DNA of 64,000 bases from Oxalobacteraceae bacterium (GTDB lineage Bacteria; Pseudomonadota; Gammaproteobacteria; Burkholderiales; Burkholderiaceae_D): NCBI GenBank assembly GCA_021299035.1, contig JAJTGD010000016.1, positions 1-64,000 of the forward strand. The letters are read 5' to 3'. The notes beneath the pieces were generated by a model that ran no database searches, was not told the origin of the DNA, and was given only the letters and a program-made list of their open reading frames with translations. Of the stretch, positions 31,123-42,129 are shown piece after piece (position 1 is the stretch's first letter; the number at the start of each line of letters is the position of its first letter). A program made the position numbers and the translations under genes.

Positions 31123-32259
31123 ATGCGTACACGCAACATCATCATCGTACTGCTTCTACTAGTCGTGGCTGTAGCCGGCGCTCGCTTTTGGTTTAAGTCC
31201 CAAACGCCGGTAACGCCCGCCGCTGCGCCGGTCACAACAAAGCCACCCGCACCGATGGAGTTTTTAGCCAGTGAAGTGATCATTGCTGAGCCAACTGAAC
31301 TTCGCCAGACGATGCAGCTAACGGGTACCCTGCGCGCTATTGATCAGGCAACGGTTAAAGCGAAGGTCGCTGCCGAGGTGCGCGCAGTGATGGCGCGCGA
31401 GGGTGAAGCAGTAGCCGCTGGCCAAATCCTGGTGAAGCTGGATACCGCCGAGTACGACGCCCGTGTTTCACAAGCACGCGGCAATCTCAACAACGCTCGC
31501 GCACAGCTGGAGATCGCCACCAAGACACGTGACAATAATCTGGCGCTGGTTGAGAAAGGTTTCATCTCGAAAAACGCACTTGATAATTCTGCGAGCCAAT
31601 ACGCTGCTGCCAAAGCGAGCGTGGACGCAGCCCAAGGTGCACTGGATATTGTTCTGAAATCACTGAACGATACCGTTAGCCGCTCACCAATTTCAGGTCT
31701 TGTGTCGGTACGCCATGTGCAGCCTGGCGAAAAAGTATCGATTGATTCCCGATTAATTGAAATCGTGAATCTGCAAAAACTTGAACTAGAGGCCGCGGTA
31801 CCCAGCAGCGAAATCGCGCGGGTCGCGATTGGTCAGAAAGTAGAGCTATCTGTCGAGGGCTTGCCACAGCACTTCGACGGCAAAGTCGTGCGCATCAATC
31901 CATCCACGCAAGCAGGGTCCCGCTCCGTCCCGGTCTATGTGCAGGTTACCAATCCCCAAAATTTACTGCGAGTCGGCATGTTCGCTGAGGGTCGCTTACT
32001 CCTGAGTAGTAAATCGGGTGTCATGGCACTGCCACAAAGCGCAGTGCGTAAGGTAAATGACAGCAGCTTCGTATTCGCTATCGCGAATAACAAAATCGAG
32101 CGCGTGCCTGTCACGCTTGGCAGCACCGGCCTGGTAGGCGACGACCACCATATAGAGATCACTAGCGGGCTGGAATTCGGTGCGCAAGTGATTCGCGCCG
32201 ATATGGGCAATCTCACGCCGGGCACACCTGTGCGCGTCAACGCAACACCTAAGCGCTAA
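31123..32259 (+). CDS. RND efflux periplasmic adaptor subunit
   Basis: Membrane-fusion protein linking an inner-membrane RND pump to an outer-membrane channel. The 378-residue protein has an N-terminal membrane anchor (NIIIVLLLLVVAVAGARFWF) and no lipobox. A lipoyl-like half motif (AREGEAVAAGQILVKLDTAEYDAR), an alpha-helical hairpin (about 100-170), the second lipoyl half and beta-barrel domains follow. AGGAG overlaps the end of tetR. It partners the next gene; no outer-membrane gene is in this operon, so TolC at 36.3 kb is a likely channel. Confidence 0.92.
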   Translation: MRTRNIIIVLLLLVVAVAGARFWFKSQTPVTPAAAPVTTKPPAPMEFLASEVIIAEPTELRQTMQLTGTLRAIDQATVKAKVAAEVRAVMAREGEAVAAGQILVKLDTAEYDARVSQARGNLNNARAQLEIATKTRDNNLALVEKGFISKNALDNSASQYAAAKASVDAAQGALDIVLKSLNDTVSRSPISGLVSVRHVQPGEKVSIDSRLIEIVNLQKLELEAAVPSSEIARVAIGQKVELSVEGLPQHFDGKVVRINPSTQAGSRSVPVYVQVTNPQNLLRVGMFAEGRLLLSSKSGVMALPQSAVRKVNDSSFVFAIANNKIERVPVTLGSTGLVGDDHHIEITSGLEFGAQVIRADMGNLTPGTPVRVNATPKR

Positions 32260-32279
32260 AGCGACCGAGCCTAACGATC

Positions 32280-35200
32280 ATGTGGTTTACGCGAATAAGT
32301 ATCGGCAACCCCGTCCTGGCGACGATGATGATGCTCGCCTTCGTCGTGCTGGGTCTGTTTTCTTATCAGCGACTGCGGGTCGACCAGTTCCCGGACATCA
32401 CCTTCCCCGTAGTGGTGGTGCAGACCGAATATCCGGGTGCTGCACCAGAGACTGTCGAGTCGGATGTCACGCGCAAGGTGGAAGAAGCAGTCAATACGAT
32501 CAATGGCATTAATGCACTGACCTCACGCTCTTACGAAGGTCTGTCGGTCGTGATCATCGAGTTCAAATTGACCATCGATCCGGCACAGGGCGCACAGGAT
32601 GTGCGCGAGAAGGTCGCCATTATCAAAGCAGCCTTCCGAAAGGAAGTGAAAGAGCCGCGCGTAACGCGCTACGATCCGGCCGATCGGCCGATCTTTTCGC
32701 TTGCAGTCAGTAATGTGCCGGACAAGGGCAACTACAGCATGCGCGAACTGACCAGCGTCGCCGACGAACTGGTCAAGAAACGGCTTGAGAACGTGCGCGG
32801 CGTTGGCTCAGTAACACTGGTGGGTGGGGTCAAGCGTGAGGTTCAGATCTACCTGAAACCCGCTGCGATGGAAGCGCTGGGCGTCAGCGTCGATCAAGTC
32901 ATGCAGGCGGTTCGTAACGAGAATCAAGAGTTGCCTGCCGGTTCAGTCCGTACCTCGACCAACGAACAGATGGTGCAAGTACAGGGCAGGATCAAGCGGC
33001 CGGAAGATTTTGAACGCATCGTCGTTGCGCGTCGCGGTGGTCAATCTATCTTGCTGGGACAAGTTGCGTCGGTCGTCGACAGCCAACATGAACAGGAAAA
33101 CCTGGCACGCTATAACGGCCAACGCATTCTTGCACTCGACATCCTCAAAGCGCAGGGTCAGAACACGATCGAGGTGGTCGATAATCTGAAAAAATCCATG
33201 GCCGAGCTGCAAGCAACCCTGGATCAACTGCATCCCGGCATGAAGCTCGAGATGGTGAAAGATGGCTCGCGTCAGATCCGCGTCGGCGTCGAAAATGTCC
33301 GACGAACACTGATCGAAGGTGCTTTGCTGACCATCCTGATTGTGTTCCTGTTCCTGAACTCCTGGCGCTCGACTGTCATTACCGGACTCACGCTACCGGT
33401 ATCGCTGATCGGTACCTTCCTGTTCATGGACATGTTCGGCTTTACCATCAACATGATCACGCTGATGGCGCTATCACTGTGCGTCGGTCTGCTGATTGAT
33501 GACGCGATTGTGGTTCGCGAGAATATCGTGCGTCACGCTGGCATGCGGGTGAATGGTCGTTACAAAGGTGCGCGCGAAGCCGCGCTGGAAGGCACCGCAG
33601 AAATCGGATTGGCAGTGCTGGCCACTACGCTGTCGATCGTCGCGGTTTTTCTGCCGGTCGGTTTCATGGGTGGCATCATCGGTCGCTTCTTCCATCAGTT
33701 CGGTGTGACGGTCGCGGCAGCCGTGTTGATCTCGATGTTTGTCTCGTTTACGTTGGATCCGATGCTATCGTCTGTCTGGCATGATCCTGAAGCGCGGGGC
33801 GAGCATGCCAAGCGTGGCTGGTATGCCAATACCATCGGTCGCGTGTTGCATCAATTCGAGCGACTGGTGAACTGGTTCTCCGATCAGTATCAACACGCGC
33901 TACAGTGGTCACTACGACATCGCATTGCTACGCTGGCGCTGGCTGTAGCCACCTTCTTCGGTGGCTTCCTGATTCCAGCCGCTGGGCTGATCGGCACCGA
34001 ATTTGTGCCACAAGCCGATTACTCGGAAACCGGCGTCATTTTCTACACACCAGTCGGTTCTTCCTTAGAGTTCACCGAAAGTAAATCTCGCCAAGTCGAG
34101 AACGCGCTGCGCGAACTGCCGGAAGTCCGTGATCTGTACACCACCATTAATACCGGTACTGCACAGGGCAAGAACTATGCAACCGTATACGCTCGGCTGG
34201 TACCACGCGCAGAACGTAAGCGCAGCACCAAGGAGTTGAACCAACCGCTGCGTGACATGCTAGCGGGGATCCCGGGTATCACCGTGACGCATGTCGGCGC
34301 ACTGGATGGTGTTGGCGGCGACAATAAGCAAATTCGTCTCTCTCTGCTAGGTCCCGATCTGAAGCAGCTTGGCAAGTTGTCGGAAGAAGCGACTGCGCGT
34401 ATCCGTGCAATTCCGGGCGTGGTCGATCTCGAAACCAGCCTGAAACCTGGCAAGCCAACGATTTGGGTCGAACCACGCCGTGAGTTGGCCGCCGACCTAG
34501 GCGTGGGTGTAGGACAGATGGGTGGAACCCTGCGTCCTTTGCTTGGCGGTGAAATCGCCACCAGCTGGCGCGCGCCGAATGACGAGAATTACGACGTGTA
34601 TGTACGCTTGCCACCGAGCGATCGTACTAACATCGCCGACCTGTCGCGACTAATGCTTGCCAGTACGCAGATGAACAGTGATGGCTCTCCCAAGATGGTG
34701 CCGCTGCGGCAAGTCGCGGATATCACACCTGCGACTGGCGCGAACCAGATCAATCGCCGTGATCTGAACCGTGAAGTTGAACTATCAGCCAACGTGGTTG
34801 GGCGTTCGGCCGGACAGGTAAGTGCTGAAATAAAAACGACGCTGGAACAGATGCAATTCTCGCCGGGCTATCGGTATCAAGTAGGCGGTGCCAGCAAGAA
34901 TATGGCGGAATCATTCGGCTACGCGCTTCAGGCGCTGCTGCTGGCGATTATTTTTATTTATATGATCCTTGCCTCACAGTTTGGCAGTTTCTTGCAACCG
35001 ATTGCCATTATGTCGGCACTGCCGCTGACTCTGATTGGTGTGTTCTTGTCGCTGATGTTTTTCCGATCGACACTGAATCTATTCTCGATCATCGGCTTCG
35101 TCATGCTCATGGGTCTGGTCACGAAAAATGCAATTCTGCTGGTTGATTTCGCTAACCATGCACGTGGCTTGGGTATGGAGCGCGGCGCGGCTTTGCTGGA

Positions 35201-35504
35201 AGCGGCAAGGGTACGACTACGACCAATCTTGATGACGACGCTGGCGATGGTATTCGGCATGGTGCCACTGGCGCTGGGGCTGGCTGAAGGCTCGGAACAA
35301 CGCGCACCCATGGGTCAGGCGGTGATCGGTGGAATCATTACCTCGTCAATTCTGACCTTGGTGGTGGTGCCGGTAATCTATACCTGGCTCGATGATTTCG
35401 CAGTATGGGCACGTAAACGCTTTGGCCCACCCGGAACACATTCCGCTGGCGGCGATAGTGCATCAACAATCGGTACTGCCCCCAGAAACAATGACCCCGT
35501 TTGA
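32280..35504 (+). CDS. RND multidrug efflux permease, HAE-1 family
   Basis: Twelve-helix proton-driven exporter of 1074 residues. The start ([18 protein letters not shown]) and early [11 protein letters not shown] motif are those of AcrB-like pumps. The proton-relay pair Asp407-Asp408 lies in [10 protein letters not shown], at the same residue numbers as E. coli AcrB. A second membrane block near the C-terminus has [17 protein letters not shown]. It differs clearly from the second RND pump at 39-42 kb and is closer to MdtB/MdtC or metabolite-efflux types, but substrate cannot be told. The regulator and adaptor lie just upstream. Confidence 0.95.
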   Translation: MWFTRISIGNPVLATMMMLAFVVLGLFSYQRLRVDQFPDITFPVVVVQTEYPGAAPETVESDVTRKVEEAVNTINGINALTSRSYEGLSVVIIEFKLTIDPAQGAQDVREKVAIIKAAFRKEVKEPRVTRYDPADRPIFSLAVSNVPDKGNYSMRELTSVADELVKKRLENVRGVGSVTLVGGVKREVQIYLKPAAMEALGVSVDQVMQAVRNENQELPAGSVRTSTNEQMVQVQGRIKRPEDFERIVVARRGGQSILLGQVASVVDSQHEQENLARYNGQRILALDILKAQGQNTIEVVDNLKKSMAELQATLDQLHPGMKLEMVKDGSRQIRVGVENVRRTLIEGALLTILIVFLFLNSWRSTVITGLTLPVSLIGTFLFMDMFGFTINMITLMALSLCVGLLIDDAIVVRENIVRHAGMRVNGRYKGAREAALEGTAEIGLAVLATTLSIVAVFLPVGFMGGIIGRFFHQFGVTVAAAVLISMFVSFTLDPMLSSVWHDPEARGEHAKRGWYANTIGRVLHQFERLVNWFSDQYQHALQWSLRHRIATLALAVATFFGGFLIPAAGLIGTEFVPQADYSETGVIFYTPVGSSLEFTESKSRQVENALRELPEVRDLYTTINTGTAQGKNYATVYARLVPRAERKRSTKELNQPLRDMLAGIPGITVTHVGALDGVGGDNKQIRLSLLGPDLKQLGKLSEEATARIRAIPGVVDLETSLKPGKPTIWVEPRRELAADLGVGVGQMGGTLRPLLGGEIATSWRAPNDENYDVYVRLPPSDRTNIADLSRLMLASTQMNSDGSPKMVPLRQVADITPATGANQINRRDLNREVELSANVVGRSAGQVSAEIKTTLEQMQFSPGYRYQVGGASKNMAESFGYALQALLLAIIFIYMILASQFGSFLQPIAIMSALPLTLIGVFLSLMFFRSTLNLFSIIGFVMLMGLVTKNAILLVDFANHARGLGMERGAALLEAARVRLRPILMTTLAMVFGMVPLALGLAEGSEQRAPMGQAVIGGIITSSILTLVVVPVIYTWLDDFAVWARKRFGPPGTHSAGGDSASTIGTAPRNNDPV

Positions 35505-35542
35505 TAAAATCCGACAATTTTTTGGCTCTGATTAACCACACC

Positions 35543-36208
35543 ATGAAACTCGAACAAGCCCGTCACAACATGATCGAGCAGCAGATCCGCACCTGGGACG
35601 TGCTAGATCAAAGCGTGCTGCAAACTCTGGTCGATGTACGCCGTGAAGCCTTCGTGCCCGCGGCATATCAGAGCCTTGCTTTCGTTGATACCGAGATCCC
35701 GCTACCATGCGGTCAGCAAATGCTGTCGCCCAAGCTGGAAGCCCGCTTGCTGCAAGAGGCGGCGCTGCAGGATGACGAGTTGGTGGTGGAGATTGGCGCT
35801 GGCTCTGGCTATATGGCGGCGCTGCTGGCACGTCATGCGCGACACGTCGTGACGGTCGAAATTGAGCCGGAGTTAAAAACCCTCGCGCAAAATAATTTGC
35901 GCGCTTACGGCATCGAGAATGTGACCGTCGAGTTGGGTGACGGCGCGCGCGGCTGGCCGGGGCATGGCGCACTATCGGTGCCGTACGATGTGATTCTCTT
36001 GTCCGGCTCTGTACCGAACCTACCAGCCACGCTACTGAGCCAAGTAAAGATCGGTGGTCGGATCATTGCTGTCGTTGGTGAAGCGCCCGTCATGTCGGCG
36101 TGCCTGGTGACGCGTACCGCTGAAGATGCCTGGGATACTCAAAAGCTGTTCGAGACCAACATCACACCGCTGCGCAATGCCGAGCGGCCATCATCATTCA
36201 AGTTCTGA
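35543..36208 (+). CDS. pcm: Protein-L-isoaspartate O-methyltransferase-like protein
   Basis: SAM-dependent methyltransferase of the PCMT family, which repairs isoaspartyl residues in damaged proteins. The 221-residue protein starts at the ATG at 35543 with the family opening (ARHNMIEQQIRTWDVLD). It contains PLPCGQQMLSPKLEARLLQ and the SAM motif VEIGAGSGYMAALLA (about 79-93). Many betaproteobacteria carry this gene directly before tolC, as here. Members of this subgroup are shorter than classical Pcm and may have a different target. Confidence 0.85.
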   Translation: MKLEQARHNMIEQQIRTWDVLDQSVLQTLVDVRREAFVPAAYQSLAFVDTEIPLPCGQQMLSPKLEARLLQEAALQDDELVVEIGAGSGYMAALLARHARHVVTVEIEPELKTLAQNNLRAYGIENVTVELGDGARGWPGHGALSVPYDVILLSGSVPNLPATLLSQVKIGGRIIAVVGEAPVMSACLVTRTAEDAWDTQKLFETNITPLRNAERPSSFKF

Positions 36209-36282
36209 CCTTGCGAGCAAGATCCCAGGCATCCGGTCGTCAGCTCCGACCAATGGCACGGTCATTCATCTTAGGAAGTCGC

Positions 36283-37599
36283 ATGCGTAAGACAAAACTT
36301 GGCGCACTCCTCTCGGTAGCATTGATGTCGAGTGCTGCCTCAGCCGCGGATCTGCTGCAGGCCTATCGTGATGCGCTGGTCTATGACAGCCAGTTTTCTA
36401 GCGCCAAGCTACAAAGGGATGCGGGGCGTGAGCGTCAGGTACAAGGGCGCTCCGCGCTATTACCCCAGGCGGGTTTTAATGCGCAAGTCGCGAGAGTGAA
36501 TGGTGAAAGCACACTCCCACCAGCCGGACCGCGAGCACTTGACTACACCGATCAAAAATATGTACTTCAGCTAAAACAACCGCTTTACAACCTCGCTGGC
36601 CTAATCGCGTATGACCAGAGCAAGCTGCAGGTTGCAGCGAGTGAAGTTCAATTTGAACAATCCAGAATAGATCTCGCCCTGCGCGTTGCACAAGCTTACT
36701 TTGATATGTTGGCCGCACAAGATGCGATCGCCTTCATTCAGGCGCAGAAATTAGCGATCGCCGAGCAGCTGGCATCCGCCAAGCGTAATTTTGAAGTAGG
36801 TACCGCCACGATTACCGATACCCATGAGGCACAAGCCCGCTTCGATCTGGCGCAGGCACAAGAGATCGCTGCGCTCAATGATCTGGAAGTCAAACGTAAT
36901 CAACTCGCACTACTGACTGGATCTACGCCAGACGTTCTGCGTGGACTGGCGCCTGGCGTGAAATTGTCAGCACCCGAGCCATCAGCAGTCGAGCAATGGG
37001 TAAGCAGTGCCGAATCAGGGAATGTCGGCGTAGTCGCGCAAGGGCTGGCTGCAGAAATCGCCAAACTCGAGATCCGTCGGGCTAGCGCCGGTCACCTGCC
37101 GACGGTCGATGCGGTAGCAAGTTACACCGACTCGAAAAGTGCGTTCTTAAGCTCCCCCTTCTCCAGCACCGTGACCAACATCGGCGTGCAATTGAATATT
37201 CCGATTTTTTCCGGCTATGCCACCAGCAGTCAGGTAACGCAGGCCGTTGCGCTGGAGGAGAAGGCGCGCGCAGATCTCGATACCGCGCGTCGCAGCGCAG
37301 CGCAAGGTGCTCGCACTGCTTATCTTGGCGTGCAAAGTGGTCTCTCTCAAGTGAGCGCACTGGAAGCGGCAGAACGATCCAGCCTGCTCGCACTGGAAGC
37401 GAACAAGCTGGGCTATGAGGTTGGGGTTCGAATCAATATCGACGTCCTGAATTCACAGCAGCAGTTGTACTCGACACGACGTGATCTGGCAAAAGCACGC
37501 TACGACACGCTGGTCGCCGGTTTGAAACTGAAAGCAGCGTCCGGCACCCTGTCAGAGGCTGATCTGGAAGCGATCAACGCGCTGCTCGAAGCGCGCTAA
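36283..37599 (+). CDS. tolC: TolC-family outer membrane channel
   Basis: Trimeric outer-membrane and periplasmic tunnel used by efflux pumps and type I secretion. The 438-residue precursor has a cleavable signal peptide ending ASA-AD (about residue 21). Two outer membrane efflux repeats follow with TolC features: LLQAYRDALVYD, LLPQAGFNAQVARVNG and the late VGVRINIDVLNSQQQLYSTR. AGGA lies 6 nt before the ATG at 36283. Upstream pumps may share it, while the pump downstream has its own OprM. Confidence 0.95.
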   Translation: MRKTKLGALLSVALMSSAASAADLLQAYRDALVYDSQFSSAKLQRDAGRERQVQGRSALLPQAGFNAQVARVNGESTLPPAGPRALDYTDQKYVLQLKQPLYNLAGLIAYDQSKLQVAASEVQFEQSRIDLALRVAQAYFDMLAAQDAIAFIQAQKLAIAEQLASAKRNFEVGTATITDTHEAQARFDLAQAQEIAALNDLEVKRNQLALLTGSTPDVLRGLAPGVKLSAPEPSAVEQWVSSAESGNVGVVAQGLAAEIAKLEIRRASAGHLPTVDAVASYTDSKSAFLSSPFSSTVTNIGVQLNIPIFSGYATSSQVTQAVALEEKARADLDTARRSAAQGARTAYLGVQSGLSQVSALEAAERSSLLALEANKLGYEVGVRINIDVLNSQQQLYSTRRDLAKARYDTLVAGLKLKAASGTLSEADLEAINALLEAR

Positions 37600-37695
37600 A
37601 CGTACGGCGCTGAGGCGCCGCTGGTATTGACTTGTCAACCAGTTCGGTTGGCGCCCGACCCTCTGGCGACTATTTTTTCTATGGTGCGAATAATC

Positions 37696-38970
37696 ATGAA
37701 TACAAACAAAACAGCACGCACACTCCTGATACCCGCTCTGCTGCTCACTATCAGCAGCTGTGGCAAAAAAGAGGAACCTAAAGCATCCGCCAATGCCGCA
37801 CCACCGCCGCCGATGGTATCGGTGATTACGGTTGCGCCCGAGCAGGTCACGAATATCAGCGAACTGCCCGGACGGGTTGAGGCAGTTCGTACCGCTGAGG
37901 TACGCGCGCGAGTCGGCGGTATCGTGCAGCGACGCCACTTCAATGAGGGCAGTGAGGTACGCGCCGGTCAGCCACTGTATCAACTGGATCCAGCACCCTA
38001 CATGGCGACCGTAGCCAGCGCGCAAGCCAGCGTTGGACAAGCAGAGGCCAATGTCACGCGCGCCGAGGCAAATCTCGCCCAAGCAACGACCAAGGTGAAC
38101 CGCTACCGTAACTTGGTTGAGTCGAACGCTGTCAGTAAACAGGAATTTGATGATCTGAGTAGCGCACAAAAGCTAGCTGCCGCCGATGTCAGCGCTGCGC
38201 GTGCCGCAGTCGATACCGCGCGCGCTTCACTCGATACCGCCAAACTGAATTTGTCGTGGGCAAACGTATCAGCGCCGATCTCGGGACGTATCGGCCGTAC
38301 GCTGATCACCGAGGGTGCGCTGGTAACGGCGAATGATACCCACGCACTCGCCGTCATTCAGCAACTGGATCCCATCTACATCACGCTGACCCAATCATCA
38401 GTAGAGATGGCTCGGCTGCGTGAGATCATGGCGCAGTCTGGTCGCAATGGCGTGAAAGCCAAACTGACCCTCGTTACTGAAGATGGTCGTCCCTATCCAC
38501 AGCCGGGACAAATGCTGTTCTCGGAAGCTGTGGTCGACCCGCAGTCCAGCTCGGTGATCCTGCGCGCGCAATTTCCGAACCCGCAGCGAACCTTACTGCC
38601 GGGCATGTATGTGCGCGTGCGTGTTGAGCAGGGTGTTCGTCCCGGCACCATCACCGTACCGCAACAAGCCGTCATGAGGACCGCGGATGGTTCAATGGTG
38701 ATGACGGTTGATGCCGAAGGTAAGGTCGCGCCGCGACCTGTGAAGACCGACGGTGCCTACGGCAGTAACTGGATCGTCAGCTCAGGTTTGAAAGCCGGTG
38801 ACACCGTGATCGTTGAGGGCCTGCAGAAAGTGAAACCGGGCGCACCCGTCAAACCACTGCCATGGACGCCCGCTGGCGCGTCTGCCGCACCGAGCTCCGG
38901 CGCCATGCCACCACCAGCCGCAGGCCCAGCAGCCGCTGCTGCACCGAACGCCACGCCTACAAAAAAATAA
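37696..38970 (+). CDS. acrA: RND efflux adaptor lipoprotein, AcrA/MexA-type
   Basis: Periplasmic adaptor of the second pump. From the ATG at 37696 the 424-residue precursor has a lipobox ISSC (Cys22), as in AcrA and MexA. A lipoyl domain, a helical hairpin (about 85-170, Ala-rich repeats of A-N-V-T-R-A-E type), a beta-barrel and a C-terminal membrane-proximal domain follow. The end is Ala/Pro-rich and probably disordered. An ATG at 37681 is an alternative. The 96-bp gap after tolC has a small inverted repeat, CAACC/GGTTG at 37636-37650. acrB follows with a perfect AAGGAGG. Confidence 0.94.
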   Translation: MNTNKTARTLLIPALLLTISSCGKKEEPKASANAAPPPPMVSVITVAPEQVTNISELPGRVEAVRTAEVRARVGGIVQRRHFNEGSEVRAGQPLYQLDPAPYMATVASAQASVGQAEANVTRAEANLAQATTKVNRYRNLVESNAVSKQEFDDLSSAQKLAAADVSAARAAVDTARASLDTAKLNLSWANVSAPISGRIGRTLITEGALVTANDTHALAVIQQLDPIYITLTQSSVEMARLREIMAQSGRNGVKAKLTLVTEDGRPYPQPGQMLFSEAVVDPQSSSVILRAQFPNPQRTLLPGMYVRVRVEQGVRPGTITVPQQAVMRTADGSMVMTVDAEGKVAPRPVKTDGAYGSNWIVSSGLKAGDTVIVEGLQKVKPGAPVKPLPWTPAGASAAPSSGAMPPPAAGPAAAAAPNATPTKK

Positions 38971-38982
38971 GGAGGCCGTTCT

Positions 38983-41900
38983 ATGGCCAAGTTCTTTATC
39001 GACCGCCCGGTTTTCGCATGGGTGATCGCACTATTTATTCTGCTTGCCGGCATTCTGTCGATCCCTAAATTACCGATCTCACAGTATCCGGTGATCGCGC
39101 CACCGACCGTGATCGTGAATGCGATTTACCCCGGCGCCTCTGCACAAACCGTCGATGAGAGTGTCACCAGCTTGATCGAGCAGGAGATGAACGGTGCAGA
39201 AAACATGCTGTACATCGAATCGCAGAGTCAGTCAGACGGTGGCTCACAGGTCTCAGTCACTTTCAAAACCGGCACCAACCCTGAGCTCGCTGCAGTCGAT
39301 GTACAAAATCGTCTGAAACGTATTGAAGCACGACTACCTCAGGCCGTCGTGCAGCAAGGTGTGACGATCACCCGCGCGCGCAGCAATTTGCTGATGTTCG
39401 TCAACCTGCGCGCAACCAATGACTCGGTTACCCCCGTCGCACTCGGTGACTATATCGCGCGCAATATTCTGAACGAGGTCAAACGGATTCCCGGTGTGGG
39501 TGTCGCTCAGCTATTTGGCACCGAACGCGCGATGCGCGTTTGGATTGATCCGGACAAACTGGTGGGCTTCAAGCTAACCCCGAGTGATGTGGTGGCCGCG
39601 ATCAAGGCGCAGAATGCACAGTTTTCTGCTGGTGTACTCGGTGATCTGCCGGCGCCTGAGTCACAGCGAATCGCGACCTCGATTGTGATCACGGGTCAGC
39701 TTTCAACGCCGGAAGAATTCGGTAACGTCGTACTTCGCGCACAACCCGGTGGCGCGACAGTACGGATTCGCGATATTGGTCGTATCGAAGTAGCTGGACA
39801 ATCGTACGGCTTTGCGGCGCGGCTGAATGGCAAGCCGATCGCAGCAATTGGTATTCAGTTGACCCCGACCGCCAATGCACTCGAGACCGCGCGACTAGTA
39901 CGCGAAAAAATGGCGGAGCTGGAGAAATTCTTCCCGCCCGGTATCGAGTATGTGATCCCTTATGACACTTCGCTGTTCATCAAGATCTCAATTGAAGAAG
40001 TCGTGAAGACACTCATCGAGGCGGTGATCCTGGTGTTCCTAGTAATGCTTCTATTCTTGCAGAGTTTGCGCTACACGATCATCCCGGCGATCGTAGTACC
40101 AATTTCGCTGATGGGCACCTTTGCAATGATGGCCATGCTTGGTTATTCGATCAATGTGCTGACCATGTTCGGTATGGTGTTGGCGATTGGTATTTTGGTT
40201 GACGATGCGATTGTGGTGGTTGAAAACGTCGAGCGCATCATGAGCGAAGAACATCTGTCTCCGCGTGATGCAACGATCAAGGCGATGGGACAGATTACCG
40301 GCGCGATTATCGGCATTACGCTGGTACTGATTGCCGTGTTCATACCCATGGCATTTTTCACCGGATCCGTCGGTGCGATCTACCGCCAATTCTCAGTGTC
40401 GATGATCGCGTCGATGGTGTTCTCCGCCATCATGGCGTTAACACTCACGCCTGCGCTATGCGCAACGCTGCTGAAACCGATTCCGCCGGGCCACCATGAA
40501 CGCAAAGGATTTTTCGGTGCATTCAACCGCTTATTCCGCCGTACCTCCGATCAATACACCAGTTGGGTGTCGCGCATACTGAAAAGGACCGGCCGTACCA
40601 TGGTGATCTACGGCGTGATCGTTGCTGCGGTCGCGCTACTGGCGGTACGTATGCCGACCTCGTTCCTACCGGCCGAAGATCAGGGTTATCTCCTGGCCAA
40701 CGTGCAGCTGCCGCCGGGTGCATCCACTGCGCGCACGCTGTCGGTGATGGAACAGGCCGAGCAGTACTTCCTGAAAGAGCCTGGCGTGCAAGGCATTGTG
40801 TCGGTACTCGGCTACTCCTTCTCCGGTAACGGCCAGAATGGCGGCTTGCTGTTCGTACCACTCAAAGATTGGAAAGAGCGCGAGAAGCCCGAGCTGAGTT
40901 CAGAAGCCATCGCGAAAAAAGCAATGATGCTGATGGCGATTATTCGCGATGCGATTGTATTCACCGTCAATCCACCTGCTATTCGGGAGCTAGGTAACGC
41001 GACTGGTTTTTCCTTACGCCTGCAAGACCGCGCTGGTCTCGGTCACGACGCGCTACTGGCCGCGCGTAATCAGTTGCTCGGCATGATGAGCAAAAGTGAA
41101 GTGATCAAGAGTGCCCGCCCTGAGGGTATGGAAGACTCACCACAGCTTCGTCTCGATATCGATCGCGACAAAGCGAATGCGCTGGGACTATCACTCACTG
41201 ATATCAACGCTACGCTGTCGGGCACCTTTGGTTCCATCTATGTGAATGACTTTCCGAACCTCGGACGACAGCAGCGCGTGATCGTCCAAGCGGTACCCGA
41301 AAAACGCTTGATGCCGGAGGATCTGGAAAAAATCTTCGTACGGAATAACCAGGGCACGATGGTGCCGTTCTCGGCCTTCAGTAGCAGCAAATGGGTCAAT
41401 GGTCCGGTGCAACTAGTACGCTTTAACGGCTATCCCGCCATGAAAATTCAGGGTGATGCAGCACCGGGCAAGTCGTCAGGCGATGCGCTGGTCGAAGTTG
41501 AGCGTCTGGTAGCACAACTACCGCAAGGCATAGGCTATGAATGGGCCGGTCAGTCGCTGGAAGAAAAAGCCGCTGGCTCCACTGCTACGCTGCTATTCGC
41601 GCTGGCGCTGCTGTCAGTGTTTCTGGTGCTGGCAGCACTGTATGAGAGCACCACCATCCCTATCGCCGTGTTGCTGGTGGTGCCACTCGGTGTGCTGGGT
41701 GCCATAGCGTTCACCATGCTGCGCGGTATGCCGAATGATGTTTATTTCAAAGTCGGCCTGATCGCCATTATTGGCCTCTCCGCCAAGAATGCGATTCTGA
41801 TTATCGAGTTCGCCAAAGACTTGCAAGCTACCGGGATGGATCTGGTCGAGGCCACCTTGAAGGCCGTGCGCTTGCGATTCAGACCCATCATCATGACCTC

Positions 41901-42129
41901 GTTTGCCTTCATTCTTGGCGTGCTGCCGCTGGTGATCGCAACCGGTGCCGGTTCCGCCAGCCAGCGCGCCATCGGTACCGGCGTCATGGGCGGGATGATC
42001 GCGGCGACAGTATTAGCGGTGTTCTTCGTACCGGTGTTCTTCATCGTGGTACGCAGCATCTTCAAAGGTAATGAGCGCCAGCGCAAACTGTATGCAGCGC
42101 ATCTGGAAGAAGCAAATAAGGAGTCGTAA
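38983..42129 (+). CDS. acrB: RND multidrug efflux permease, AcrB/MexB-type
   Basis: Twelve-helix drug/proton antiporter of 1048 residues, the same size as E. coli AcrB (1049). It opens with AKFFIDRPVFAWVIALFI and contains the proton-relay pair Asp407-Asp408 (GILVDDAIVVVENVER). The late motif LSAKNAILIIEFAKDL is also present. AAGGAGG lies 7 nt before the ATG. Its stop codon is immediately followed by the OprM start, so acrA-acrB-oprM is a complete tripartite efflux operon, likely exporting hydrophobic drugs. Confidence 0.97.
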   Translation: MAKFFIDRPVFAWVIALFILLAGILSIPKLPISQYPVIAPPTVIVNAIYPGASAQTVDESVTSLIEQEMNGAENMLYIESQSQSDGGSQVSVTFKTGTNPELAAVDVQNRLKRIEARLPQAVVQQGVTITRARSNLLMFVNLRATNDSVTPVALGDYIARNILNEVKRIPGVGVAQLFGTERAMRVWIDPDKLVGFKLTPSDVVAAIKAQNAQFSAGVLGDLPAPESQRIATSIVITGQLSTPEEFGNVVLRAQPGGATVRIRDIGRIEVAGQSYGFAARLNGKPIAAIGIQLTPTANALETARLVREKMAELEKFFPPGIEYVIPYDTSLFIKISIEEVVKTLIEAVILVFLVMLLFLQSLRYTIIPAIVVPISLMGTFAMMAMLGYSINVLTMFGMVLAIGILVDDAIVVVENVERIMSEEHLSPRDATIKAMGQITGAIIGITLVLIAVFIPMAFFTGSVGAIYRQFSVSMIASMVFSAIMALTLTPALCATLLKPIPPGHHERKGFFGAFNRLFRRTSDQYTSWVSRILKRTGRTMVIYGVIVAAVALLAVRMPTSFLPAEDQGYLLANVQLPPGASTARTLSVMEQAEQYFLKEPGVQGIVSVLGYSFSGNGQNGGLLFVPLKDWKEREKPELSSEAIAKKAMMLMAIIRDAIVFTVNPPAIRELGNATGFSLRLQDRAGLGHDALLAARNQLLGMMSKSEVIKSARPEGMEDSPQLRLDIDRDKANALGLSLTDINATLSGTFGSIYVNDFPNLGRQQRVIVQAVPEKRLMPEDLEKIFVRNNQGTMVPFSAFSSSKWVNGPVQLVRFNGYPAMKIQGDAAPGKSSGDALVEVERLVAQLPQGIGYEWAGQSLEEKAAGSTATLLFALALLSVFLVLAALYESTTIPIAVLLVVPLGVLGAIAFTMLRGMPNDVYFKVGLIAIIGLSAKNAILIIEFAKDLQATGMDLVEATLKAVRLRFRPIIMTSFAFILGVLPLVIATGAGSASQRAIGTGVMGGMIAATVLAVFFVPVFFIVVRSIFKGNERQRKLYAAHLEEANKES

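Noticed and set aside
37605-37620. Hairpin after tolC (CGGCGC/GCGCCG, loop TGAG)
   Set aside because: The 6-bp stem has no T-tract. GC-rich DNA gives such stems by chance.
37552-38169. 205-residue open frame on the minus strand
   Set aside because: It is antisense to the end of tolC and the start of acrA and has no family features.
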